DNA of 64,000 nt from Nocardioides oceani (GTDB lineage: Bacteria; Actinomycetota; Actinomycetes; Propionibacteriales; Nocardioidaceae). The DNA lies in contig NZ_JAUHJQ010000002.1 in the NCBI RefSeq assembly GCF_030412965.1, positions 186,001 to 250,000 on the forward strand, read 5' to 3'. Under the pieces are notes generated by a model, which worked only from the letters and a program-made list of their open reading frames with translations, was not told where the DNA came from and did not search any database. The position numbers and the translations under genes were made by a program. Positions 33,658-41,800 of the stretch are shown here, piece after piece; position 1 is the stretch's first letter; every line of letters starts with the position of its first letter.

Positions 33658-33728
33658 ATCGTTCAATTGAACGATTGCGACGCATTTTCGCCCTGAGAAG
33701 CGGTCACAACCGCGCAATTGAACGATTG
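33658..33728 (+). promoter_or_regulatory. A+T-rich palindrome and repeated half-site before cobD
   Basis: An 18-bp perfect palindrome ATCGTTCAATTGAACGAT lies at 33658-33675. The 14-bp CAATTGAACGATTG that includes its right half occurs at 33664-33677 and again at 33715-33728. The A+T content contrasts sharply with the flanks. It looks like a repressor operator with two sites. The possible TTG start of cobD lies in the second copy. Confidence 0.55.
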
Positions 33729-34823
33729 TCGACGCGCCCGGACCCGAGCGGGCGCCCGGACCCGCGCAGGCGCCCGGACCCGCGCGGGCGCCCGGACCTC
33801 CGCCGGTCCCGGGCGGCGGGGCTGCTGCTCGGCTTCGCGGTCGACCGGGTGCTGGGCGACCCGCGCCGGTGGCACCCGGTGGCCGGGTTCGGGCGGCTGG
33901 CGAGCAGCTCCGAGCGCGTGCTGCACGCCGACGCGCGGGCGCCCGGCGTGGTCTACACCGCCCTGCTGGTCGGCGGGACCGCGGGGCTCGGTGTCGCCGT
34001 GGAGCGGGCCACCCGCGGCCGGCCGCTGCTGCACGCAGGCGCGACCGCGCTGGCCACGTGGACGGTGCTGGGCGGGCGGACGCTCGAGCGGGAGGCGCTG
34101 GCCGTGCACGCACTGCTCGACGCGGGCGACCTGCCCGCGGCCCGCGAGCGGCTGACCCACCTGGTCGGTCGTGACCCGACCGGCCTCGACGCCGGCGAGG
34201 TGGCGCGGGCGGTCGTGGAGTCGGTCGCCGAGAACACCTCCGACGCGGTCACGGCCCCACTCGTGTGGGGAGCCGTCGGCGGCGTACCTGCCCTCCTCGC
34301 GCACCGCGCCGCCAACACCCTCGACGCGATGGTCGGCCACCGCAACGAGCGCTACGAGCGGTTCGGGTGGGCGTCGGCCCGCCTCGACGACGTGCTCGGG
34401 CTGCCGGGGTCGCGCCTCGGTGCGCTGTGCGTGCTGGTCGCGGCGCCGGCCGGGGCACGGGACGCGTGGGAGGCGTGGCGCCGCGACGCGCGGGCCCACC
34501 CGAGCCCGAACGCCGGGGTGGTCGAGGCGTCGTTCGCGGGGTCGCTCGGGGTCACCCTCGGCGGCACGAACCGCTACGGCGACCGGGTGGAGGCGCGGCC
34601 GACGATGGGCGAGGGCCGGCCGGTCCACTCCGCCGACGTGCCGCGCGCGACCGCGCTGGCCCGCCGGGCGGGGTGGGTGGCCGTGCTGGCCGCGGCCGGG
34701 CTCAGCCGCAGGTGGTCGTCGGCGCCCGGCCGGCCAGGACCGTCCGCGCGAACGCCACGGCGTCGTCGTACGACGCCTCGACGACACCGCGGTGGTCCGC
34801 GCCCTCGTAGACCGCGTAGGTGA
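33726..34823 (+). CDS. cobD: Adenosylcobinamide-phosphate synthase
   Basis: A CobD/CbiB membrane amide synthase that joins aminopropanol (phosphate) to adenosylcobyric acid. Core motifs are AAGLLLGFAVDRVLGDPRRWHPVAGFG, VESVAENTSDAVTAPLVWG, HRAANTLDAMVGHRNERYERFGWASARLDD and PSPNAGVVEASFAGSLGV. The start is uncertain: no ATG or GTG lies close to the core, the TTG used here adds four six-residue repeats (RPDPRR-like), and a later start is possible. The reading frame runs 122 bases into the convergent lipase gene, giving a basic Pro/Arg tail. Length here is 365 residues. Confidence 0.82.
   Translation: MSTRPDPSGRPDPRRRPDPRGRPDLRRSRAAGLLLGFAVDRVLGDPRRWHPVAGFGRLASSSERVLHADARAPGVVYTALLVGGTAGLGVAVERATRGRPLLHAGATALATWTVLGGRTLEREALAVHALLDAGDLPAARERLTHLVGRDPTGLDAGEVARAVVESVAENTSDAVTAPLVWGAVGGVPALLAHRAANTLDAMVGHRNERYERFGWASARLDDVLGLPGSRLGALCVLVAAPAGARDAWEAWRRDARAHPSPNAGVVEASFAGSLGVTLGGTNRYGDRVEARPTMGEGRPVHSADVPRATALARRAGWVAVLAAAGLSRRWSSAPGRPGPSARTPRRRRTTPRRHRGGPRPRRPRR
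33734..33805 (+). repeat. 18-bp tandem repeat, four units
   Basis: Units start at 33734, 33752, 33770 and 33788, each close to GCGCCCGGACCCGCGCGG. In the cobD frame they encode RPDPxx repeats at the presumed N-terminus. Confidence 0.85.
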
Positions 34824-35919
34824 CGTCCGCGCCCTGCTCGCACAGGCCGGCGACCAGGTGGTCGATCCCCGGCTTGCCGACGGCGGCGTCCGCCGTGCCC
34901 TGGGCCACCATCGCGGGCACGCTCAGGCGCGGTCCGGGGAGCTCGTGGCGACGCAGGTAGCGGCCGAGCGCGGAGATGTCGACGTCGGTGCGGAAGATGT
35001 CGACCGCCCGCACGCCCTCGGCGGCCGCCTGGACCTGCTCGACGCACGCCGAGCGACCGACGGACAGCAACCGGTTCCCGGTCTCGGTCAGCCACGCCGA
35101 GGCGTCGATGTCCTCGTCGCCGGCCTCCGCACCGAGCAGCAGCGGCGGCAGGAACCGGACCGCCGCGTCGGCGCCGGGCTGGTTGGACTGGACGTACGGC
35201 GCGGTCTGGCTCAGCCCCACGCCGCCGGGCGCGATCGAGACGACACCGCGCAGGCGGATGTCCGTGCGGGCGTTGGTCGGCCCCGCGGCGAAGAGCGCGG
35301 CCTGCCCGCCCTGGCTGTGCCCGGCCACGACGTAGTCGCGGCCGACGCGGCGGTCCAGGGCGCGGGCGGCGCGCACGACGTCCTCGACGGTGCGGCGGGC
35401 GCTCGGGCCGTGCATGTACGGGTGGTCGCCCGGGGTGCCGAGCCCCTCGTAGTCGGTCTGCACGACGACGAACCCGGCCGCGATCCAGCGGTCGAGCGTC
35501 TGGTTCATCCGACCGACGTAGGAGTGCGCCGGGCCGTCGGCGGTGTCCGCCGACGGCGCGCAGACGTCGGCGGTGCCCGTGGTGCCGTGCGCCCACGAGA
35601 CCACCGGCCACCCGCCCTTCGGCGGCGTGGTCGTCGGCAGCGCGACGGTCCCGGAGACCACGATCCGGCGCCCGTCGACGCCCTTGGACACGTAGGTCAC
35701 CAGCTCGGTCGAGCGGGCGCTGGGCAGCGCGGCCACGGTCCGCAGCGGCCGGTGGGTCAGCAGGTCACCGCGCTCGAGGTCGGGGGTACCCGGCTCCACG
35801 GCGGACGCCGCCGGGCTGCCGGCGGCGGGAGGGCCGGCCAGCGGGCCGGTGACGGCGAGGGGAGCGACCCCCAGCAGGAGGGCGGCCAGCCTGGCCGCGG
35901 GAGTGGACGAACGACGCAT
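34702..35919 (-). CDS. Secreted alpha/beta lipase
   Basis: A 405-residue secretory lipase-type protein. The N-terminus is a signal peptide (Arg-Arg followed by AARLAALLLGVAPLAVTG and an Ala/Pro-rich region). The body has VVSWAHGTTGTADVCAP, VVQTDYEGLGTPGDHPY, the nucleophile elbow GHSQGGQAA, an acidic residue in VAQGTADAAV and a late His in GADHRGVVEASY. It probably hydrolyses acyl esters outside the cell. GAGGAG lies eight bases before the ATG. Its 3' end overlaps the convergent cobD frame. Confidence 0.83.
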   Translation of the reverse strand: MRRSSTPAARLAALLLGVAPLAVTGPLAGPPAAGSPAASAVEPGTPDLERGDLLTHRPLRTVAALPSARSTELVTYVSKGVDGRRIVVSGTVALPTTTPPKGGWPVVSWAHGTTGTADVCAPSADTADGPAHSYVGRMNQTLDRWIAAGFVVVQTDYEGLGTPGDHPYMHGPSARRTVEDVVRAARALDRRVGRDYVVAGHSQGGQAALFAAGPTNARTDIRLRGVVSIAPGGVGLSQTAPYVQSNQPGADAAVRFLPPLLLGAEAGDEDIDASAWLTETGNRLLSVGRSACVEQVQAAAEGVRAVDIFRTDVDISALGRYLRRHELPGPRLSVPAMVAQGTADAAVGKPGIDHLVAGLCEQGADVTYAVYEGADHRGVVEASYDDAVAFARTVLAGRAPTTTCG

Positions 35920-36014
35920 CGGAGCTCCTCGGGTCCGTGCCGGCCACGACGCGGGCCGGCCTGGTCGGCGCACCGTAGGAGCCGGTCACCCGGGGTCGGT
36001 CCGGCCGTGACCAC

Positions 36015-36629
36015 TCAGCGGGACTCGCCGCTCCGCGGCCGGTCGCGCCCGCCGACCATCCGCGGCAGCGTGCCCCGGCGGAGCACCAGCGCGACGTGGG
36101 CCAGCACGACGACGTACAACGCGACGTGCGCGGCGACGTGGACCGCCACCGCGTCGTCGGCGACGAGCAGCAGCAGGCCGGTCGCGGGCACGACGATCAG
36201 CAGGGCCAGCAGCGCCTTCTCCAGCAGCCCCTGCAGCCGGCGGTCCCGCGGCGAGAGGCGGTCCGACCACGGCGGCAGGGGTGTCGTACGCCGCCACGCC
36301 AGCCGCCCGAGGCCCAGTCCGAGCAGCCCCAGCCCGAGCCCGACGTGCAGCGGGGACGGCCCGTCCTCGGCGGCGTCGATCGCCTCCTCGCGGCGCTCGA
36401 CCTCGCGCTCGAACCGCTCCTCGGCGGCCTCGCCCGCCCGCTCCGCGCGCTCCTCGCCGGCCTCCTCGAACGCGTCGAGCCGCTGCTCGGCGCGGTCGGC
36501 CGCCCGGTCCGCGGCGGAGCCCATCGTGTAGCCGACGACCACCTGCACGGCCAGCAGCACCACGGTGACCCAGTGCAGGACCCGGGTGACGACGCCGTAG
36601 CCGTGGGGACCGTTGCGCAGCGCGGGCAT
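36015..36629 (-). CDS. Cytochrome b561-like protein with charged insertion
   Basis: A 204-residue di-haem b-type membrane protein. Helix 1 (GVVTRVLHWVTVVLLAVQVVVGYTMG) holds a His, and further His residues occur in helices near residues 100 and 165-180 (AVHVAAHVALYVVVLAHVALVL). Four helices are visible. A very charged Glu/Arg/Ala segment of about 50 residues, likely a coiled coil, lies between helices 1 and 2, which is unusual. TACGGT lies six bases before the ATG, suggesting a leaderless transcript. Electron partner unknown. Confidence 0.75.
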   Translation of the reverse strand: MPALRNGPHGYGVVTRVLHWVTVVLLAVQVVVGYTMGSAADRAADRAEQRLDAFEEAGEERAERAGEAAEERFEREVERREEAIDAAEDGPSPLHVGLGLGLLGLGLGRLAWRRTTPLPPWSDRLSPRDRRLQGLLEKALLALLIVVPATGLLLLVADDAVAVHVAAHVALYVVVLAHVALVLRRGTLPRMVGGRDRPRSGESR

Positions 36630-36671
36630 GGCGGCACCGTAGTGCTCGCCCGGTGGGGGACGAGGCGGCGG

Positions 36672-37940
36672 TCAGGCGGCGGCCGGCCGCGGCCGCGCCC
36701 AGGCGAGGACCGGCACCAGCGCGAGCGCGAGCAGCCCGCCGCCGAGGGAGAGCGAGGCGAACCCGGCCGCGTCCACGACCAGCCCCGACAGCACGCCGCC
36801 GGCCGCGCCGGCGAGCGCGACCAGCACGTCGATGCTGCCCTGCACGCGCGGGCGCTCGGCCGGGGTCGTGGCGTCGACGACGAGGGCGGTGCCGGAGATG
36901 AGGCCGATGTTCCAGCCCAGGCCGAGGAGCACGAGCGCGAGGACGGTCAGCGGCAGGGAGCCGCCCGGGGCGAGCGCGGCGGTGACGCCGGCCGCGAGCA
37001 GCACCGCGCCCGAGGCCGCGGCCATCGTCGCGCGGCCCAGGCGGTCGACGAGCAGGCCGGTGAGCGGGGAGGGGAGGTACATCGCGGCGATGTGCAGGCC
37101 GATCACCATGCCGACGTCGCCGAGCCCGTGGTCGTGGTGGCGCATGTGGACCGGCGTCATCGTCATGATCGCGACCATCGTGACCTGGGTCAGCACCATC
37201 ACGGTCGCGCCGACGTACGCCGCCCGCGCCGGCCGGACGCGTGCCACGGGCGAGTCCGTGCCGTCGGCCGCCGCGGCCGGGCCGGTGGCCGCGTCCAGCC
37301 GCCGGGCGAGCAGCAGCGGGTCGGGCCGCAGCAGCGCGAACAGCGCCACACCGGCGGCCAGGTAGGCGACGGCGGCCAGCAGGAACGGCCCGGAGAGCGC
37401 CGGGAGGCCGAGGCCGACGGCCAGGTCGCCGAGCGGGTCGACCAGGTTGGGCCCGGCGACCGCGCCGAGCGTCGTGGACACCAGCGCGACGCTGATCGCG
37501 CGCCCGCGGGCGGCCGGCGCGGCGAGGTCGGTGCCGGCGTACCGCGCCTGCAGGTTGGTCGCCGACCCGGCGCCGTACACGAACAGCGCGAGGAACAGCA
37601 GCGGCACGCTGTCGGCGGCCGCCGCGACGACCACGCCGACCGCGCCGACGCCACCGGCGAGGAACCCGAGCCCCAGGCCCACGCGGCGCCCGGAGCGCTG
37701 GCTGACCCGGCCGACGAGGTACGCCGTCAGCGCCGAGCCGAGCGTGAACAGCGCCGTCGGCAGGCCGGCCAGGCCCTCGCTGCCGAGCATGTCCTGGGCC
37801 AGCAGGGCGCCGACGGTGACGCCGGCGGCGAGCCCGGCACCGCCGAGCACCTGCGCCAGCACCACCGCACCGAGGGTGCGGCGCTGGACCCGGGCGCGCT
37901 CGGCCTCGTCGGCGGCGGTCACGGAGGAGTGGTCGTCCAC
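36672..37940 (-). CDS. MFS transporter
   Basis: A 422-residue major facilitator with about twelve hydrophobic helices. Between helices 2 and 3 is a GRVSQRSGRRVGLGLG loop, the usual MFS A-like motif, and its counterpart VDRLGRATMAAASG appears in the second half. A His-rich stretch (HMRHHDHG) follows helix 7. The GTG start is 41 bases from the divergent gntR start. A drug- or metabolite-efflux role is likely, and the substrate would be the GntR ligand. Confidence 0.83.
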   Translation of the reverse strand: MDDHSSVTAADEAERARVQRRTLGAVVLAQVLGGAGLAAGVTVGALLAQDMLGSEGLAGLPTALFTLGSALTAYLVGRVSQRSGRRVGLGLGFLAGGVGAVGVVVAAAADSVPLLFLALFVYGAGSATNLQARYAGTDLAAPAARGRAISVALVSTTLGAVAGPNLVDPLGDLAVGLGLPALSGPFLLAAVAYLAAGVALFALLRPDPLLLARRLDAATGPAAAADGTDSPVARVRPARAAYVGATVMVLTQVTMVAIMTMTPVHMRHHDHGLGDVGMVIGLHIAAMYLPSPLTGLLVDRLGRATMAAASGAVLLAAGVTAALAPGGSLPLTVLALVLLGLGWNIGLISGTALVVDATTPAERPRVQGSIDVLVALAGAAGGVLSGLVVDAAGFASLSLGGGLLALALVPVLAWARPRPAAA

Positions 37941-37943
37941 GAC

Positions 37944-37962
37944 TTGTATCCTAGTTGTATCC
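37944..37962. promoter_or_regulatory. GntR operator candidate
   Basis: Direct repeat TTGTATCC-tag-TTGTATCC with an 11-bp period, one helical turn, in the 41-bp gap between divergent mfs and gntR genes. It is the only A+T-rich stretch there and probably overlaps both promoters. Confidence 0.6.
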
Positions 37963-37981
37963 CAGGGGAACGGAGGCATCC

Positions 37982-38647
37982 GTGAGCAACGACACCGCCA
38001 GCACGACGCCCGCGACGGCCGCCGAGCGCGCCCACACCGCGATCCGGGAAGCGATCGTGCGCGGTGCGCACGCGCCCGGGACGATGCTGAGCGAGAACGG
38101 GCTCGCGGCCGAGCTCGGCATGAGCCGGACCCCCGTCCGGGCGGCGCTGGCCCGCCTGCAGGACGAGGGCTGGGTGACGATCTACCCCCAGCGGGGCGCG
38201 CTCGTGCGCGAGCTCAGCGAGACCGAGGTGCGCGAGGCCGCTCAGGTGCGCCACGCGCTGGAGTCCGCGGGGGTACGCCGCGGCGAGACGCGGCTGCGCG
38301 AGGCGCTGTCCGCCCGGCTCACCGCCAATGTCGCCGAGCAGGAGCGGGCGCTGTCGGCCGGTGACGTCGGGGCCTTCACCGGCCTGGCCGCCGCCTTCCA
38401 CCGCATGTTCGTCGAGATGTCCGGCAACGGCGTGATGCTCGACGTCTACGACCGGCTGCAGGCCCGGCAGTACATCTCGATCATCCGCAGCGCGGACCAG
38501 GTCGTCGGCGACCCCCAGCAGGTGCTCGCCGAGCACCGCGGCCTCGCCGAGGACGCGGCCGCGGGTGACTGGGCGGCGTTCGCGGAACGGCTCGACGAGC
38601 ACCAGGCCCGCAACCACGGGCTCGAGGCGGGGCCGCCGCCGGGGTAG
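37982..38647 (+). CDS. GntR/FadR-type transcriptional regulator
   Basis: A 221-residue regulator with an N-terminal winged helix (SENGLAAELGMSRTPVRAALARLQDEGWV) and a C-terminal all-helical FCD-like ligand domain with a histidine-containing metal site (LAAAFHRMFVEM and AEHRGLAEDA). GGAGG precedes the GTG start. Divergent from the MFS gene, it should repress that gene and itself. The last 60 bases of the gene, plus the following hairpin, are duplicated 6 kb downstream. Confidence 0.85.
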   Translation: MSNDTASTTPATAAERAHTAIREAIVRGAHAPGTMLSENGLAAELGMSRTPVRAALARLQDEGWVTIYPQRGALVRELSETEVREAAQVRHALESAGVRRGETRLREALSARLTANVAEQERALSAGDVGAFTGLAAAFHRMFVEMSGNGVMLDVYDRLQARQYISIIRSADQVVGDPQQVLAEHRGLAEDAAAGDWAAFAERLDEHQARNHGLEAGPPPG

Positions 38648-38718
38648 TCACGGACGAAAACGTCCGTCACGGGGGTAGTCGAGGACAGAAACGTCCGTGA
38701 CTACCCCGCCAGCCGCTG
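38588..38718 (+). repeat. Direct repeat copy A (gntR 3' end plus hairpin)
   Basis: A 131-bp unit spanning the last 60 bases of gntR and a hairpin with perfect 16-bp arms (GGGGTAGTCACGGACG at 38641-38656 and its complement at 38692-38707). It is about 89% identical, one single-base gap included, to copy B at 44568-44698 in the same orientation. The hairpin is a likely terminator for gntR. Confidence 0.85.
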
Positions 38719-38884
38719 GCCGCGGCGAGCTCCGCGCGGGCGACCGCGGCGAGGGAGGCGGAGCGTCGGTGCCGATCGGGTGAACCGTCGGCCGGCGGCC
38801 GACGCCTGCCGCCGCAGCCACGACCACGACCCGCCCCGTGGACGCCGACACCTCCCGTTCACCTGTCCCCGACAGCGTTCGCCC

Positions 38885-41800
38885 GTGCCCACCGATCCCA
38901 CGCTGCCGCTGCGCCGAGGCGCAGAGGCGCCCACGCCCCGCACCCTGGTCGACGTCTTCCGCGCGACGGTCGCGCAGGCGGCCGACGACCCGGCGGTCGA
39001 CACCGGCAACGAGGTGCTCACCTACGCCGAGCTCGAGGAGTCCGCGGACGCCCTCGCCGCGCGGCTGGCCGAGCTCGGTGTTGGCCCCGGCGACACGGTG
39101 GGCGTGCGGATCAGCTCCGGCACCACCGACCTGTACGTCGGCATCCTCGGCGTCCTGCTGGCCGGGGCGGCGTACGTCCCCGTCGACGCCGACGACCCCG
39201 ACGAGCGCGCCCGCCTGGTCTTCGGCGAGGCCGACGTCGCCGCGGTGGTCGGCAACGGGCTGGCGGTGGTCGCCCGGCGCCCGCTGGACGCGCAGGTGCC
39301 GCGCCCGGTGGAGGAGCCGGGGCTCGGCGACGACGCGTGGGTCATCTTCACCTCCGGCTCGACCGGCACCCCGAAGGGCGTCGCGGTTTCCCACCGCAGC
39401 GCGGCGGCCTTCGTCGACGCGGAGTCGACGCTCTTCCTCCAGGACGCGCCGCTGGGTGTCGGCGACCGGGTGATGGCGGGCCTCTCGGTCGCCTTCGACG
39501 CCAGCTGCGAGGAGATGTGGCTGGCCTGGCGGTACGGCGCGTGCCTGGTGCCGGCGCCGCGCGCGCTGGTCCGCAGCGGCGTCGACGTCGGGCCGTGGCT
39601 CGTGGCGAACGGGGTCACCGTCGTCTCGACCGTGCCGACGCTGGTGGCGCTCTGGCCGGCGGAGGCGCTGGCGCAGGTGCGGCTGCTGATCATGGGCGGC
39701 GAGGCGTGCCCCCCGGAGCTGGCGGCCCGGCTGGTCGCGCCGGGCCGGGAGGTGTGGAACACCTACGGCCCGACCGAGGCGACCGTCGTGGCGTGCGGTG
39801 CCGAGCTGACCGGGGAGGGGCCGGTGCGGATCGGGCTGCCGCTGGCCGGCTGGGACCTCGCCGTCGTCGACGCCGACGGGCACCACGTCGCGCCGGGGGA
39901 GACCGGCGAGCTGATCATCGGCGGCGTCGGCCTGGCGCGCTACCTCGACCCGGCCAAGGACGCCGAGAAGTACGCCCCGATGCCGACCCTCGGCTGGGAC
40001 CGCGCCTACCGGTCGGGCGACCTGGTCGTCTTCGACCCCGAGGGGCTGCTCTTCGGCGGCCGCGCCGACGACCAGGTCAAGCTGGGCGGGCGGCGGATCG
40101 AGCTCGGCGAGGTCGACAGCGCGCTGCTGGGGCTGCCCGGCGTCTCCGGCGCGGCGGCCGCGGTGCGGCGTACCTCCGCCGGCAACCAGCTGCTCGTGGG
40201 GTACGTCGCCGTCGACGCCACCTTCGACCAGGCCGCCGCCCTGGACCGCCTGCGCCGGGCGCTCCCGGCCGCGCTCGTCCCGCGCCTCGCGGTCGTCGAC
40301 ACCCTGCCCACCCGCACGTCGGGCAAGGTCGACCGCGACGCGCTGCCCTGGCCGCTGCCCGCCGCGGCCGAGGCGCCGACCGCCGGGCTGACCGCGACCG
40401 AGTCGTGGGTGGCCGGGCTGTGGGTGGAGGTGCTCGGGGCGGGCGCGACCGGCCGCACGGACGACTTCTTCGACCTCGGCGGCGGCAGCCTCACCGCCGC
40501 GCAGATGGTCTCGCGCCTGCGGGTGCGGCACCCGGAGGTCGCGGTCGGCGACATCTACGAGCGGCCGACCCTCGGGGAGCTCGCCGCCTACCTCGACGGG
40601 CTCGCGGCGCCGGGCGCCACCAGCGACCGCACCGTGCCCGCGGTGCCGCTGAAGACCCAGGCCGGCCAGGTCGTCGCGACGGTCGCGCTGCGGATGCTCG
40701 CCAGCCCCCGCTGGGTGACCTGGGCGGCGATCGGCTGCCACGCGGCGGCCCTGCTCGGCGTCGACGGCCTGCCCCGGCCGGCGTGGCCGCTGGTGCTGCT
40801 CGGCTGGCTGGTGTTCCTCAGCCCGCCCGGCCGGATGCTGCTCGCGGCCGGCACCGCGCGGCTCGTGCTGGCCGGGGTGGGCCCGGGCGACCACCCGCGT
40901 GGCGGCAAGGTGCACCTGCGGCTGTGGCTGGCCGAGCGTGCCGCCGACGAGCTGGGCGCGACCGGGCTGGCCGGCGCCCCGGCGATGACGTGGTACGCCC
41001 GGCTGCTCGGCGCCGAGGTCGGCCGCGACGTCGACCTGCACTCCCTCCCGCCGGTGACCGGCCTGCTCCGGCTCGGGAAGGGCTGCTCGGTCGAGCCCGA
41101 GGTGGACCTGCGCGGCTGGTGGGTCGACGGCGACGTCGTCCACCTCGGCCCGGTCTCCGTCGGCGCCCGCGCCAAGGTGGGCGCCCGCTCGATGCTGTGC
41201 CCCGGCGCCGAGGTGGGCCGCGACGCCGAGGTGGCCCCCGGGTCGGCGGTCCTCGGCCGGGTCCCCGACGGGGAGTTCTGGTCCGGCGCGCCCGCCACGC
41301 GGGTCAGCGAGGCGGCGCGCGGCCCGTGGTCGGGCCGTCCGGCGACCTCGCGCGCCTGGGTCGCGGCGTACGCCCTCGTGGCCGCGCTGCTGGCGCTGCT
41401 GCCGGTCGCCGCGGTCGCCGCGGGCGGGGCCGTGCTGCTGGCGCTCGGCCCGACGGCGTACGACGGCGCGCGGGACGCGCTCACGGGCCTGCTGCCCTGG
41501 CTGCCGCTCGCCACGCTGGTCGGCCTGCTCGTCCTGGCCGCCCTGGTGTGGGTGGTGGTCCGGCTGGCCGCGCTCGGCGTCCGGCCCGGGGTCCACCCGG
41601 TGCGCAGCGGCCCGGCGCTCGCGGTGTGGACGACCATGCGGGTGCTCGACGAGGCGCGGACCTGGCTGTTCCCGCTCTACTCCTCGCTGCTCACGCCGGT
41701 CTGGCTCCGGGCGCTCGGCGCGCGGGTCGGCCGCCGCGTCGAGGCCTCGACCGTGCTGCTCGTGCCGTCGCTGACCCAGGTCAACGACCAGGCGTTCCTC

